This document shows, piece after piece, positions 35,101 to 45,666 of a stretch of 64,000 nucleotides of DNA. The stretch is taken from assembly GCA_018257865.1 (NCBI GenBank), contig JAEUBA010000111.1, positions 1 through 64,000 of the forward strand. Reading direction: 5' to 3'. Within the stretch, counting starts at the first letter, position 1. Every line of letters begins with the position of its first letter. Both the position numbers and the translations under genes were made by a program. The notes beneath the pieces were generated by a model, which worked only from the letters and a program-made list of their open reading frames with translations, ran no database searches and was not told the origin of the DNA. The stretch comes from Stereocaulon alpinum (lineage: Eukaryota; Ascomycota; Lecanoromycetes; Lecanorales; Stereocaulaceae).

Positions 35101-36992
35101 CATGCCCATCAGCTGCGCTCGAACCTGTTGCGGTAGTTTAGATAAGAACTGATTTTGCGGGGTTGAAGCGGCTTGTGGTCGTTGCGGTCCCGAATTTGCC
35201 GGCGCGTTGGCCGTCACGGCTTGTGGTACACCAGTAGCATTTCGCTGGCTTGTCTTTGGGGTTGACTGGGCAGGCCGTTGAGGCTGATTGTTCTGTACTT
35301 GGCCTTGCGGATCTAGTGGTTTGTTGAGTGTTGGCATGATATGATTCTGTTGGGGGGTCCGCTGTCCACGATTGTTGTTCAGCCCCCCCACCTGACCTTG
35401 CAGTTGCGGAGTCTGTCCTTGTGTACCAGTAAAATGTGCTGTTGGCTGCGGCATTTGCACCTGAGATGGCTGGTGCGGGTTTTGCTGCTGAGTATGTTGG
35501 GCATTCCACAATGGCGGATTCTGAGGTTGGAAGTTGTTGGGTTGCATTGGCCGGTTGGGACTGAATTGAGCTTGGCCTTGTGGGTTAGGCGTTCCACGAA
35601 CTTGAGGTGGCACTACCTGAGGATTGCTCATGGGCACGACCATTTGACCAGCCTCTTGGTGCCGGAGAGCGTCTTGCTGCTGTCCTAAGAATTGATCCAT
35701 ATTGCTGAAGGCAAATGATTGTTCGGACTGTGTAGGCGCTGAAGTGGATGAGGCCTGTTGTCCTTGGGAGCGCATGGAGACCTGAGATGTAGGACGGCCA
35801 GGATGGGTGATTGCTGCAGCACCTGGTGGCGCGAAAAGCTGCCCCCCTTGCTGTCTCCTGGCCCTGTCCTCGGCGAACTTCCTCATCGCTTGACTACGAA
35901 GATAAGCGGCAAATGGATGGACCTTTTGCGCTTGCATGGCCTGTTTCTGATGTGCAGGTAGATTATGTATCTGCCTTTGAATATTGTTTAGGTCCTCCTT
36001 AGTCAAGTTCTGTTGCATCTGCGTTACAAGCATGCTGATCTGTTGGTCCTCTTGCTCAGTGAATTGCGGTTGCCCCCGGTATTGTGGCATTGGTCGGTTC
36101 ATGGCTCGTAAAGGTTGCCCATCATGGATCGGCTGCTGCCCATCTACTCCATTCCCCAGATGCATCATCTGTTGATGTTGTGGCGGCTGTTGTTGCATTG
36201 CGTTCGGTATCGGTTGCCCAGGTAGTGGTGGCTGCTGCATCCCGAAGCCTTGCTGCATCTGGCCCTGGGCCATACGGTGGGCCAACATCTGTTGCTGAGT
36301 TGGACCCAGTTGAGCTGGACCCATTTGGCCCATTTGACCCATTTGACCCATCTGACCCATCTGACCCATTTGACCCGTTTGACCCATTTGGCCCATTTGG
36401 CCCATTTGACCCATTTGACTCGTTTGACCCATCTGGCCCATCTTGCCCATCTGAACCCCTGATCGAGTCTGGGTTTGGAGTTGCTGCTGTTGAACATTTG
36501 CCTGATTCTGGCGAGTCTGATGAATGTCTGATAGTTTTTGTCGTAGTGCTGCTTCGTACGATGCCTGTCGTAGTTGTTAATATGGACCAAATTACGATTC
36601 GGAGGGTACTTACCCGGTCTGGAGACCTTTGAAGCTCTCCGAACTCGTATGATGCTGCTACGTTGGCAGCAGTAACGGGGCCCATGTCAGGCTTAACGAT
36701 GAGCAGTTGAGTTACCCTTCGAGACTCGATATCAGCATGTACTGCTTTCACATGATACGAGAAAGTACGAGCGCTGAGTCGCCATGAGGACTCACATTTG
36801 ATGAATCAGCCCGATTCGTGCCTGGACTGCAAGTGTGGCCTGCCATCCTGATGGAACCTGCTGATTTTGTAGAAATTTGTAGATATGGGGCCGGATGTCT
36901 GTGGATGCACCACCGTTTCTCTGCATACCACCTAGTGGCGGATTCCCCTGAGGCCGCGGGGCTGACAAGTTTTGAAAATTTCCTGGATTCAT
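32110..36992 (-). CDS. MED15: Mediator complex tail subunit MED15 (Gal11-like)
   Basis: The model joins 36992-36796, 36716-36614 and 36564-32110 (introns of 79 and 49 bp), giving 1584 residues. The N-terminus (GWQATLAVQARIGLIHQMVTQL, split by intron 1) is a KIX-like activator-binding helix bundle. Then come 15 MGQ-type triplets (residues 139-183), very long glutamine/proline/asparagine-rich disordered stretches, and a single C2H2-like motif (CPISDC...KHTLEAH, near residue 1280). The acidic C-terminal module contains WFDETLQGD and DFMDMDWEH. The size and Q-rich build are those of filamentous-fungal MED15, which links activators to RNA polymerase II in the nucleus. Intron 1 uses an AAG acceptor to keep the frame. 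The gene is divergent from the LMBR1-domain gene, with 1.1 kb between the starts. Confidence 0.88.
36316..36450 (-). repeat. 9-bp coding repeat (MGQ)n in MED15
   Basis: Fifteen 9-bp units (ATGGGTCAA-type on the coding strand) encode MGQ with occasional TGQ, TSQ, MGK and MGP. The array is a minisatellite inside the coding sequence. It stays open in other frames because the unit length is a multiple of three. Confidence 0.95.
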
Positions 36993-38126
36993 GGTGAAGA
37001 GTTCAGGAACTGGTATCGCTAGCGGGCAGGGTCTTGACTAGGGGCAGAATGTGAAATGACCCTGGATCTGAACTCATGGGCCGCACAATAGTTCCAAGTC
37101 AGCCCACATTCACTAATGCTTGAGGGTAGCAGGTCCCGACTCTATGTTCTCTAAACCTTTCCTGTAGGTATTCGTCCACGATCTATGGCAAGTATCTGAT
37201 ATCTTGACAGCCTGCACTGCAATATGTTATGGGTTTATATTTTGCACGTTGTCCGACATTGCAGGAGCTGACTGGTAGTTGGTAACGACCAAAAGGATAT
37301 GGAGATATTAGGAGGCAACCAGAAGCCTTGTCGGTCCAGTGAGACAGAGAAGCAAGCGCAGCAGCCTCACTGTGGAGGATAAGGAACCCAGGTCCTCCTC
37401 GTTAACTAGTCGAGCAAGAAGATCTGCAAGAATCTTGTGAAGATGGCAATGACAGGTCTAGATATTGACGCGAAGGTAGATAAGGAAGGACGAAGTGTGA
37501 ATGAACGTGATGGAGCTAGAGTTCGGGAGATGTCAGCTGGGGACAACGTGAGAGGACTAGTAGGTAGGCTTAGACATTCTGCCGGGTAGAGGCGTGACCT
37601 ACCCGAATTCAGCCTGTTCTGGAATCGCCTAAGTCCATATTGACTGAAAGATACTGAATGTGAGTACTAGTATGATGTGTATTAACGGAAAGATGGTAGG
37701 AAGGAGGAATGCTGGATAGCTTTGGTAGCCAGAATAGAGCGGAGTGGAGTAGAGTGGTTTTAGCATGTGTGTACCTCGATGAGGCGCTTCGGGCGATCAA
37801 TCCCGCTTATTTGCTCCCCACTTGCAAGCCTAGGCGCCCGTACGCCCTAAAGTTCTTAATTCACCGCTATTCCTCCGCTGTTCTACGCTAGCTGCAAATC
37901 ATCATGGACCCTAAGGTAATAATACCGACTCACCGAGTCTAAAGGAATCAAAGCCCCAGGGGCGAGAGACTGGAATCACTCCGGGCGCCGGGCGCTAATA
38001 GTCACCTCACCTACCTTATTGGGTGCCAAACGCTTGATACTGTAGCAATAAGACTTCGATGCGCAGGCATCGGATCCAGTCAAGCACAGCTATTATCATT
38101 CCTCATCACGAAAACCCCTTGTACGA
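36993..38126. other. Shared promoter region of divergent MED15 and LMBR1-domain genes
   Basis: This 1.1-kb stretch separates two divergent start codons. It holds only short ORFs. No tRNA or domain was recognised. Confidence 0.6.
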
Positions 38127-40317
38127 ATGACGATGAAGTCCTCAATAGGATCCGATGCCTTCACTTTACTAGCGCTAGCATTCATATCTATCTTCGTCCT
38201 CCTTCTCCTCCGCCACTTCCTGCCACTTCGAACCACACCCGCCTACCTCATCATACCTATCTTCCTCGCCCTTGCCCTTCCCATCAGCATCATCCTTCTT
38301 GTTCCAATAGACCTTGCATCGAGTTCGAGGATTGAAGATGAGGCTCTACGTGGGATCTGGCTCCCTGAAGCGGTTCTGCTGGTTGCATGGCGACTGACAT
38401 ATTGGCTTACCTTTGCACTTACCTGGTGGGCGGTCATAGGATGAAAAACGTCGATCTGCTCCTTACTAACGAAGCCTTCTCCTAGGTTTATCCTCCCTCT
38501 CCTCGGAGAATATATGGATTCTGGATATCGGACGCCGAAAGACCGCATTCTATACTCTCTGAGGTCAAATGGGCGCTATCAACTCATCATGATCGTATGT
38601 GCGGGGGCTGGGGCTATCTACATCTTCTTACAGAATGGATTCGAGGGGGGCTCGGTTAAGTCCTTGGTTATGGCGTACCATCAATGTTTCCATTGTCCGA
38701 CACCAAAGCTAATCAGTACGTAGGTTGGCGTACTGCTGGGGCTTGGTCATGGCCATATATCTATTGGGCCATGGATTAGTTGCCGTACCTCGAAGGTTAT
38801 TCCGGAACGCCGACAATAGCGGAAGGTTACGAAGAATACAGAGCAAAGCGCCAAGGGTCAATGACAGACTGACTGACGCAAATATCGAACTCGAAGAATT
38901 GGAGGCACAGCTCACACAACTTAGAAAAAGGAAGAATGCTGTCTCACGTGATCATGAAGAATGGATTGAGGATATATCAGATGCTTCGAACCTACCAGAC
39001 TCTCGTCTGTCATCCGCCGCTGGCCGTGAATCAAGCGCCCTGCTACCGGCTGTCATCACCGATCGCTACCTCGCTGAGCTTACACGGAAGCTGATGCGAG
39101 CTCGTCATAAGCGCGTCCGCTTTATCGACGCCTGGGACCGTTTGATCCTTGAGGCGGTCGACGTACAAGCTATAGTCGATGCTAGCGCGTCGAAACGGCT
39201 GGACTTTGGGAAGCCTTCACCACATTCGTCATGGTTTGCTCGCCTGAACATCCTCACGCCACATACTCGCTACCTTCTTCATTCGAAGGCAGTTCCTGCT
39301 ATCAGGATGCTTCACGCAGCCGTGTTTGCATTGGCTTCAATCTGTATTGTCTGGTCTGAGCTTGTGAAATACATCGCACCGAAGCTTTCCGTTATCAGCC
39401 TAACAATACTGTCCCACAACAATGCAGAAAAGGCGCAGATAGGTTTTGGCGGCCAGCTCATTGCCTCTTTGTGGCTTTTCTACATGTCTATGGCAGCACT
39501 TGCCAGTTTCGATGATGTCAAAATCTGGGGGAACCGCGCCCTCGTACGAAGGAATACTTACGGAGAAAGTGCAACTTGGTACTCGGGGCAGATCGCCAAG
39601 CTTACCGTACCCTTGGCCTATAATTTTTTGACGTTTTTCCCACCTGAGGTGCATAAGCAGACTACCTTCTACCATTTTCTCGGCCGGCTCATCAATCTTA
39701 CGCCTCTAGGTGCAGGCTTTGACTATTTTTTCCCAATCTTTATCCTTGTCCCTGTATCCGCGACCCTTTTCAATCTTTACGGACGTGCCAGGAACATCTT
39801 CGGGTTTGGCCTGCTGGGAGATGATGAAGAGGGCAATTCCACAGGTTTTGGCACTGGGGGATGGCGAGAAGGTCGCGACCTTATCGAGCGCGAATTACGA
39901 GGTTCGTCGCGTCTAGGACTCTCCAACCAAGAGAATGGAACGTCGTCTCCATTGCGATCTGGCACACAGAGCCCGGTCATACGCGCACCCCAACAAAGCA
40001 ATGCGTCCAGCGGGCCAAGCTCGCGGCCCAACGTCCCGAGACAGTCGACCTTCCAACAACGACAAGCTCAAAGATTAGCGGACGCCACGGCGGCCGCCGA
40101 GGAAGAAGATGAAAGCTTCTTCCAAGGCTTCGCTCACAGAGTAAAAAACACAGTTGACAGCGTGGAGAGGCCGGAATGGCTGAATGAGCTAGGCAAACGG
40201 CCAAAATGGATGGGCGGTGCGGACGGAAATATGGAAGGTAGTGGACGAGCTGAGTCGGGCAGGGGCATGGGAAGGTGGTTTGGAGGGAGACCTGCCGATG
40301 GGCGAGTACGACTATAA
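38127..40317 (+). CDS. LMBR1-domain multipass membrane protein (LMBRD2-like)
   Basis: The model joins 38127-38425, 38486-38674 and 38724-40317 (introns of 60 and 49 bp, both phase 2), giving 693 residues. Splicing joins TW|FILPLLGEYMDSGY and VMA|LAYCWGLVMAIYLLGHGLV, both hallmark LMBR1 blocks. The N-terminus has two closely spaced membrane helices, and a charged coiled-coil loop follows LGHGLVAVPR. A second membrane cluster lies at about residues 380-540, and the C-terminal 150 residues are a disordered, serine-rich cytosolic tail. LMBR1-domain proteins are integral membrane proteins; in animals LMBRD2 is linked to receptor signalling, while fungal roles are poorly defined. Confidence 0.9.
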
Positions 40318-40467
40318 ATGATTCATGACTTGTTGCATAGCGATGGAGCTGGCTAGGGTCATGCACGAACAGTTCATTATACTAGAAGACATACATTGAC
40401 ACTAAAGGCTTTAGACTTGGTGGTCGTTGATGAGCGTATATCGTGGGCCGTATGGTCTAAGAAGAAG

Positions 40468-40479
40468 CCCTAACCCTAA
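40468..40479 (+). repeat. Short interstitial telomere motif / telo-box
   Basis: CCCTAACCCTAA, two telomere units, lies about 100 bp upstream of the SLS1 start codon. In ascomycetes such motifs near start sites often act as binding sites for Tbf1/Rap1-like factors. That role is inference here; a chance or repair-derived scar is the alternative. Confidence 0.5.
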
Positions 40480-40577
40480 TATATGTATCCTGGACACCAG
40501 AGCCGAGGATTTTCTAGATCCTGTTAAAACCGACGAGGGTCGCAGCAAGCACAGCCACAACACATACTCGGAATTCA

Positions 40578-43406
40578 ATGTTCAAGTTTGCGCCTTTTGC
40601 GCAAGAAGTTTCAACATGTCTGCGCTGCCAGTACCGCTTGGGTATTCGAAGCGCCACACGTCGAGCTCCTCAATACCCTACAGTAACGCCCCAGCAGCTC
40701 CGACACTTCGCCCCAAGCCACAGTCTCGACCAAGAGCAATCACTGCTTAGCGATGACCCTATCATCGGCGAAGGCCTCGTCATTCCTACCAGGAAGCTCG
40801 ATTCAGCCGCTGGGTCTTGTTGGGAAGAGCCACACATAAAGACAACCCTGCCGGGAAGGAATAGGAAACAGCTATACTATAGATGGAAGGATAGTCTCGG
40901 TTTAAACGCCCTAGGAGAACCTGCAGAGGTCTTACTCCTCAAGGATAGAGGAGATTCGAAACAAGATTATCATGATCTTTTACATATTCGCTCAAAAGGC
41001 CCAGACAAGAACCCGGCCTTTGAAGCATTGAGCTCATCTGACATGTTGAAGGAGATTGATGGAGAGCGAGGCTTAGTCGATGTGGAGCAAGCGTGCCAAA
41101 GCCTCGAGAACATCAAGACAGCATGGATGGCACGATCACGATCTGCCTCGAATATAGTATCGATTACCGAATACAAGGAGCTCTCGTCACAGCTTCTGGC
41201 TGGATTCAGCGTGAGGCAGCTTACTGCGTACCTGAAGAAGGCGGGTACCAGCAGGCCCAGGGATCCACTCGATTTGCGAAACGAATTTGCCAGTGCCCTG
41301 TACACCCGCTCCGTATGGGTTCCTGTACCCTCGTTTCAGCAGCCAAGAGCACCAAAATTGGTTGACCCCGTCAAGGACAAAGATTTGGGAGAGGATTTCG
41401 TATACGAGAGGCCAGATAAGAACCTCTCCCACAAGCCAAATTTGGTAGAGAGGATACTAAGACAATGCTGGCAACTTAAAGTCGAAAAGGACGACGCATC
41501 GGAAGGAGAGTTGCACATACGACTACGCTCGACACATTTAAGCCTGATTACCAACCACAGTGAGACCACAGAGCCTTTGGGTGCAAGGCTTTTGACTGAT
41601 CGCATGCACAGAACGAGGGATCCTCAAGCAGATATCTGAGAGCTATGGCGCGAAGATCGAAGCATCAGGGAGAAGTCAACTAATGCGCATCACTTCCGAT
41701 TATGATACTTGCCTTGATATAGTAAAAGTCATTGCTTTTACACTTGGGAGTATCCAGACTTCTGAGATCGAATTGCCTGCGCATCTCAAAAGCCATCTAA
41801 AATCACCTTCATTCGAAGAGCCAGAAGCCTCTGTGCTTCGGCAGGTCGAGAAGTTGACAAACACGGTCATTAAGAGCAGATCAAGTAGCTCCTGGCTTCG
41901 AGAAGTACATAATGCGAACATATACTCCATCTACTGCTAACAATGAGGCAGTTACACGTCTGTTACATGGGTCCCGACGATGCTGACTTCCAAGATGCAA
42001 GAAGGTTGATCAACCAGATCGTTAGACCTAACTCCACAGACAAAGGCTCGCTCATTTGGTGTGGCGTTCTCAATCCCTCGCAAACGATACCAGCCCCAGT
42101 CGACGTAGGCAACGGTTTGCAATTAATGTCTAGAAACCAGCAATGGTCCCGATGGTGCAGTCCTGACATAAGGCAAAATGAATTCAAATATCGGAAACCG
42201 AGTAGTATTGCGGCTCTCAACACCTCAGCAAGTCTGCTCAGCTGTGACCGGGTAGCAGCAGACTCTCTGAATGAATTCTTCGCTCCACCAGAAGAGGAAC
42301 ATGAGGCTGAACTCAAGAGTGGTCCTTGTTGGCAGTCAAGAGTATCTTATCTAGACTCGGCTGTCCTTGGTCAAGTATTATTTCCGACAGCCGCAGCCGA
42401 GCAGAAGGCGGCCTCGATCCAAGCCAAATCAAAGGGAGTTAAGGACGTAAAAATTCAATACGAATTAGGCCTGTGGCGTCGAGAATTCATGACACAGGTC
42501 CCCGGAATGTTACAAATGTTCGAGGCCTTCGGTGCAGTCGCTTCTGGGCCCGACCCGGGCAGTGAGGAGTTCTTAAATATCCGCCTAACACCGTCATTCA
42601 AGAATACGTCCTTGCCTATCCCCATCGAAGTGTTGCCAGATCTAGAAATTCGAATCTGGTTGGACAACGGTTCGAGAACGGCCACCGTCAGACACGCTCG
42701 GTTGGTCCACAGCAAGACACTTGATCTGCTACTGCCACAGAAGATAGTAGACCTACGCTTTTTCCGGCAGACATGTGTTTACTGGCGATGTGGACGCCTC
42801 GATCCCCAGATTCAGCAGTTTGTGCAAGATAGCAATTTAGATGTATGGGGGACGGAGCGTCTAAGGACGCCCACAGAGCTTACACTAGAGATACCTTTAA
42901 ATGCCATAAAGACCCACACATTTCCCGCTATGGACCAGCCAGCTACAATCCTCGCCGAATACACATTCACCAGTCTCGAACATCACAGTGAGCTTCGCAT
43001 ACCCTTCCGCGAACAAGACTCTCGAACCGACCTCACATACACGAGCATTGAAGGCGGCAAAATCGGCGGTAGGAGGGATGAGCTCGCCCTTCGACACGGC
43101 GGGGATCCTGTCCAAAATACTGCGGACTTCGACGAAGAAAGTGATGAAGATAGTGTAGCACAAAGTGCAGTCTTGGACAGAGCCAACTCGGTCTCCCTCC
43201 TCAGCAAAGCGAACGCCCTGATCAACACGATCGAAAGTCGACCCGACTACAACAACACAGACTATGTTTCCGCAGCCTTCACATCTGGAGTAATGAACGA
43301 ACAGCGATTAGAGGGAAGAGGTGAGCGGAGGAAGCTTGGACGAGTCAGAAAGCGGGAGAAGGAATACTTGCCGAGGAAAGTAACAAGTATGAATCGAGAT
43401 GTGTGA
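40578..43406 (+). CDS. SLS1: Mitochondrial inner-membrane protein Sls1
   Basis: The model joins 40578-41559, 41612-41904 and 41952-43406 (introns of 52 and 47 bp), giving 909 residues. The N-terminus (MFKFAPFAQEVSTCLRCQYRL, then R/S-rich) looks like a mitochondrial presequence. The middle has LGEPAEVLLLKD and SVRQLTAYLKK blocks typical of fungal Sls1. After intron 1 comes ILKQISESYGAKIEASG, a KH-like block, which the unspliced frame would miss. A C-terminal domain of about 450 residues follows. In yeast, Sls1 couples the mitochondrial RNA polymerase to translation at the inner membrane. Both introns have good branch sites (CTGAT, CTAAC). Confidence 0.85.
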
Positions 43407-44518
43407 TACGTACTCAGATGCCGAGACAATGGCTATCTGTGGACAAACAATATCGACCGACTATCAGCAAGGACGAAGCTGAGCTAATGAATCGCTAAGA
43501 TGCGAGCAATATTGAATGTAAGGCGCGGTCCCAATACAGGAGCCCGCAGAAGCACCACCGATCTCGAGGTGATTGGGCAGCTGCATATTGGTGCTCTATA
43601 ACTCAGCCGTATTTATGCGGCATGTACAACAACCCGTGATACCCTGTATATCTGCAACAGCTCCATATTTCGCACTGTACTACATACATTGATTGATCAT
43701 GACTGCATATATACTAGATGTCTCCGTCTCCCAAACAGCTCATTCCAGGTTTCAATCGCTCAAAGGTGAACAGTCTCTCGAGAAGGAAAGATTACCCAAG
43801 GCCTTCTTTTCATGAGGAACGGGATCGCGGCCTATTGTCGTCAGTGCTTAGGCCCAGCACCTTATCTGTTGTCTACCTAAAGCGAGCTGAAAGTCGTCAA
43901 TTTCTACCCTCCTACGATGCCAGCGATGTACTTCCGCTGCTGAATAGGAGCAGGAATCAAGATCTTCCGTCCATCTTCACAGAAGCCAGAAGATCAATGG
44001 CAGGAGGCGGTATAGGCAAAAGTGCTAAGCCAAGAAGGAACTTCTACAGCATCGATATGCCCGACCTTCAAATCTGGTTGAAGAAGGCACTTGCATCGAA
44101 ACAACTTCTTTACAACCACAGCGTCGTGCTCACACAGTAATTAAGTCGGAAATATGGGCCGGAAATCCCACTTTTCCCTATGTTGCACATCCAGAGAAAC
44201 CTGTCCCACTGGTTTCAATGTCAGACCTATCGCTGCTTAGGAGCCTTCAAGCTGCGTTTGAGGGCATAAAGCTTACCGAAATGTCTTCCCCCTCTGTTAC
44301 GTACTCAGTTCTCGAACATGGCGCATGCGAACCAAGACATCGAGCCATTTCATGCCTATGTCTCACAGACGCGGAAGCGCATGGGTCGCAAGATTTTATG
44401 CACACAGCCGCTTGACCAGAAGCAAGTGCATCTCAAGCATATGTACTTTTCCGTGATCGTCAAGCCCCACAAGAGGTGAACATCGAGCAAGACTATCCAC
44501 TTGCAGGCAAAAGTGACC
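43407..44518. other. Intergenic with one unsupported 140-codon ORF
   Basis: A plus-strand ORF at 43718-44140 (starts MSPSPKQLIPGFNRS) is of reasonable length but shows no domain, signal peptide or conserved motif. A further short ORF follows at 44218. They may be a degraded gene or chance frames, so I do not call a gene here. The end of the stretch is the promoter of the gene at 44519. Confidence 0.35.
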
Positions 44519-45151
44519 ATGAGGCCTTGCGGTATATTGATATTGCTGCTTTCAGTGCTCGGGCCATCGACAGCCTCGGCCTTTTCTCTTCCTTCCAACA
44601 TCACACTCGCCTCCGCCCCAGCCACTAGCCAATCACCATCACCCTCACCATCAGCAGGAGCCATACGTTGCTATTCCCACGGAAGCGGCCACGTCCCCAT
44701 GACAGTATCCCAATGCCGGCCCCTCCTAAATTCCATCCGAACCTTTCCCAACTACAGAAAAGTCCAAAATTGGCTAATGGGCCACTACCCCAGCCTCCAC
44801 GTCCGCAATTTTCCCCCGTTCACATTCCACGATGAAAAGATAAGCGCTTGTTCGATTCTTATTGGGAGTACGGTGAAGGATCTTATTGATGCGTTTTCGA
44901 TGGAGCAGGCGAGGGCGTTGGCGCAGGATATTTTGGAGTATTGTCAGGATCATGGGGGTTGGGGTGGTGAGGCGGGGATTGGGAGGAAGAATGAGGGGTG
45001 GATGGTTGGGGCTATTGGGGTTAAAGCACAGGATTCACAGAGCGCTGATGTGGGCTTTCTGGATAGCGGTGGCGCTTCGAATGTAACGCTGGTGGAGGAT
45101 GCGGCTGTGGATGCTGGGGTTTCGTCGAGCTGGGAGGCTTTTCAGGATTGA
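44519..45151 (+). CDS. Small secreted protein, four-cysteine family
   Basis: This is an intronless ORF of 210 residues. I start at the ATG at 44519, which opens directly into a signal peptide (MRPCGILILLLSVLGPSTASA). A Ser/Pro-rich spacer follows (residues 27-48). The domain then shows IRC, VSQC, SACSILI and EYC followed by GGWGGEAGIG, the same order of four cysteines plus GG as in the genes at 11370 and 29272, with FS...QARALAQDIL between the third and fourth. The tail is acidic. Function unknown. It sits among housekeeping genes, unlike its relatives nearer the telomere. Confidence 0.7.
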   Translation: MRPCGILILLLSVLGPSTASAFSLPSNITLASAPATSQSPSPSPSAGAIRCYSHGSGHVPMTVSQCRPLLNSIRTFPNYRKVQNWLMGHYPSLHVRNFPPFTFHDEKISACSILIGSTVKDLIDAFSMEQARALAQDILEYCQDHGGWGGEAGIGRKNEGWMVGAIGVKAQDSQSADVGFLDSGGASNVTLVEDAAVDAGVSSSWEAFQD

Positions 45152-45666
45152 TAGTAAGAGAAATGCCTACCAATATGGGCCTTGCCTTGATTCGCTTTTC
45201 GAGTAACTCCATAACGCGAGCTCCGCAAACTCTGGGACCAAAATTAAGGAGTAGGAACATGTCCCACTTGCCCAGTCATGCCCTCCTATACAAGGCCCAA
45301 AACAATATCCAATCAAACTCTGACCGGTCACAAGATGCAGGTATTTAATTTGATGATTTGATACCATAAAGAAGAGGTCGGGTATCTCGATATACAAATC
45401 GCTCTGCCATAAAAGGCAAATGGCTATGCCGCCAGTCGTAAAGCTGTCAAAGCTATGGTATGTAGCCGAATAAAAGTCGCACGCCTCGCCTGTACATAGA
45501 AAAGTGGTGACCAGTATGTCCGTATGAGTCTGCTCCTGCAGAACTCCACCCCAAACCATAGATACATCCTTGACATGAACTCCGGGAATGCTCATTCGCT
45601 TCACCGCTCATATTAAAGTTAAAGAGTGTATCGGTAATATTCGTAGCCGTTTATTATTTCGAAAAT
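45152..45666. other. Intergenic between convergent genes
   Basis: The secreted-protein gene and teaR end on either side. A 145-codon minus-strand ORF (45604-45167) has no recognised motif and covers what should be 3' flanking sequence. I treat it as chance. Confidence 0.5.

Noticed and set aside
36122..36751. A 209-codon minus-strand ORF overlapping the MED15 repeat region
   Set aside because: It is a shadow frame kept open by the 9-bp repeat and by intron 2; the MED15 frame with its introns explains the sequence.
41560..41960. Apparent frameshifts in SLS1 at about 41600 and 41940
   Set aside because: Both are explained by canonical introns of 52 and 47 bp that restore one frame and the family blocks.
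43718..44140. A 140-codon plus-strand ORF (MSPSPKQLIPGFN...)
   Set aside because: No domain, signal peptide, splice partner or promoter signal; kept only as a note in the intergenic entry.
45167..45604. A 145-codon minus-strand ORF
   Set aside because: It lies in the short space between convergent genes, with no motif and an unlikely amino-acid pattern.
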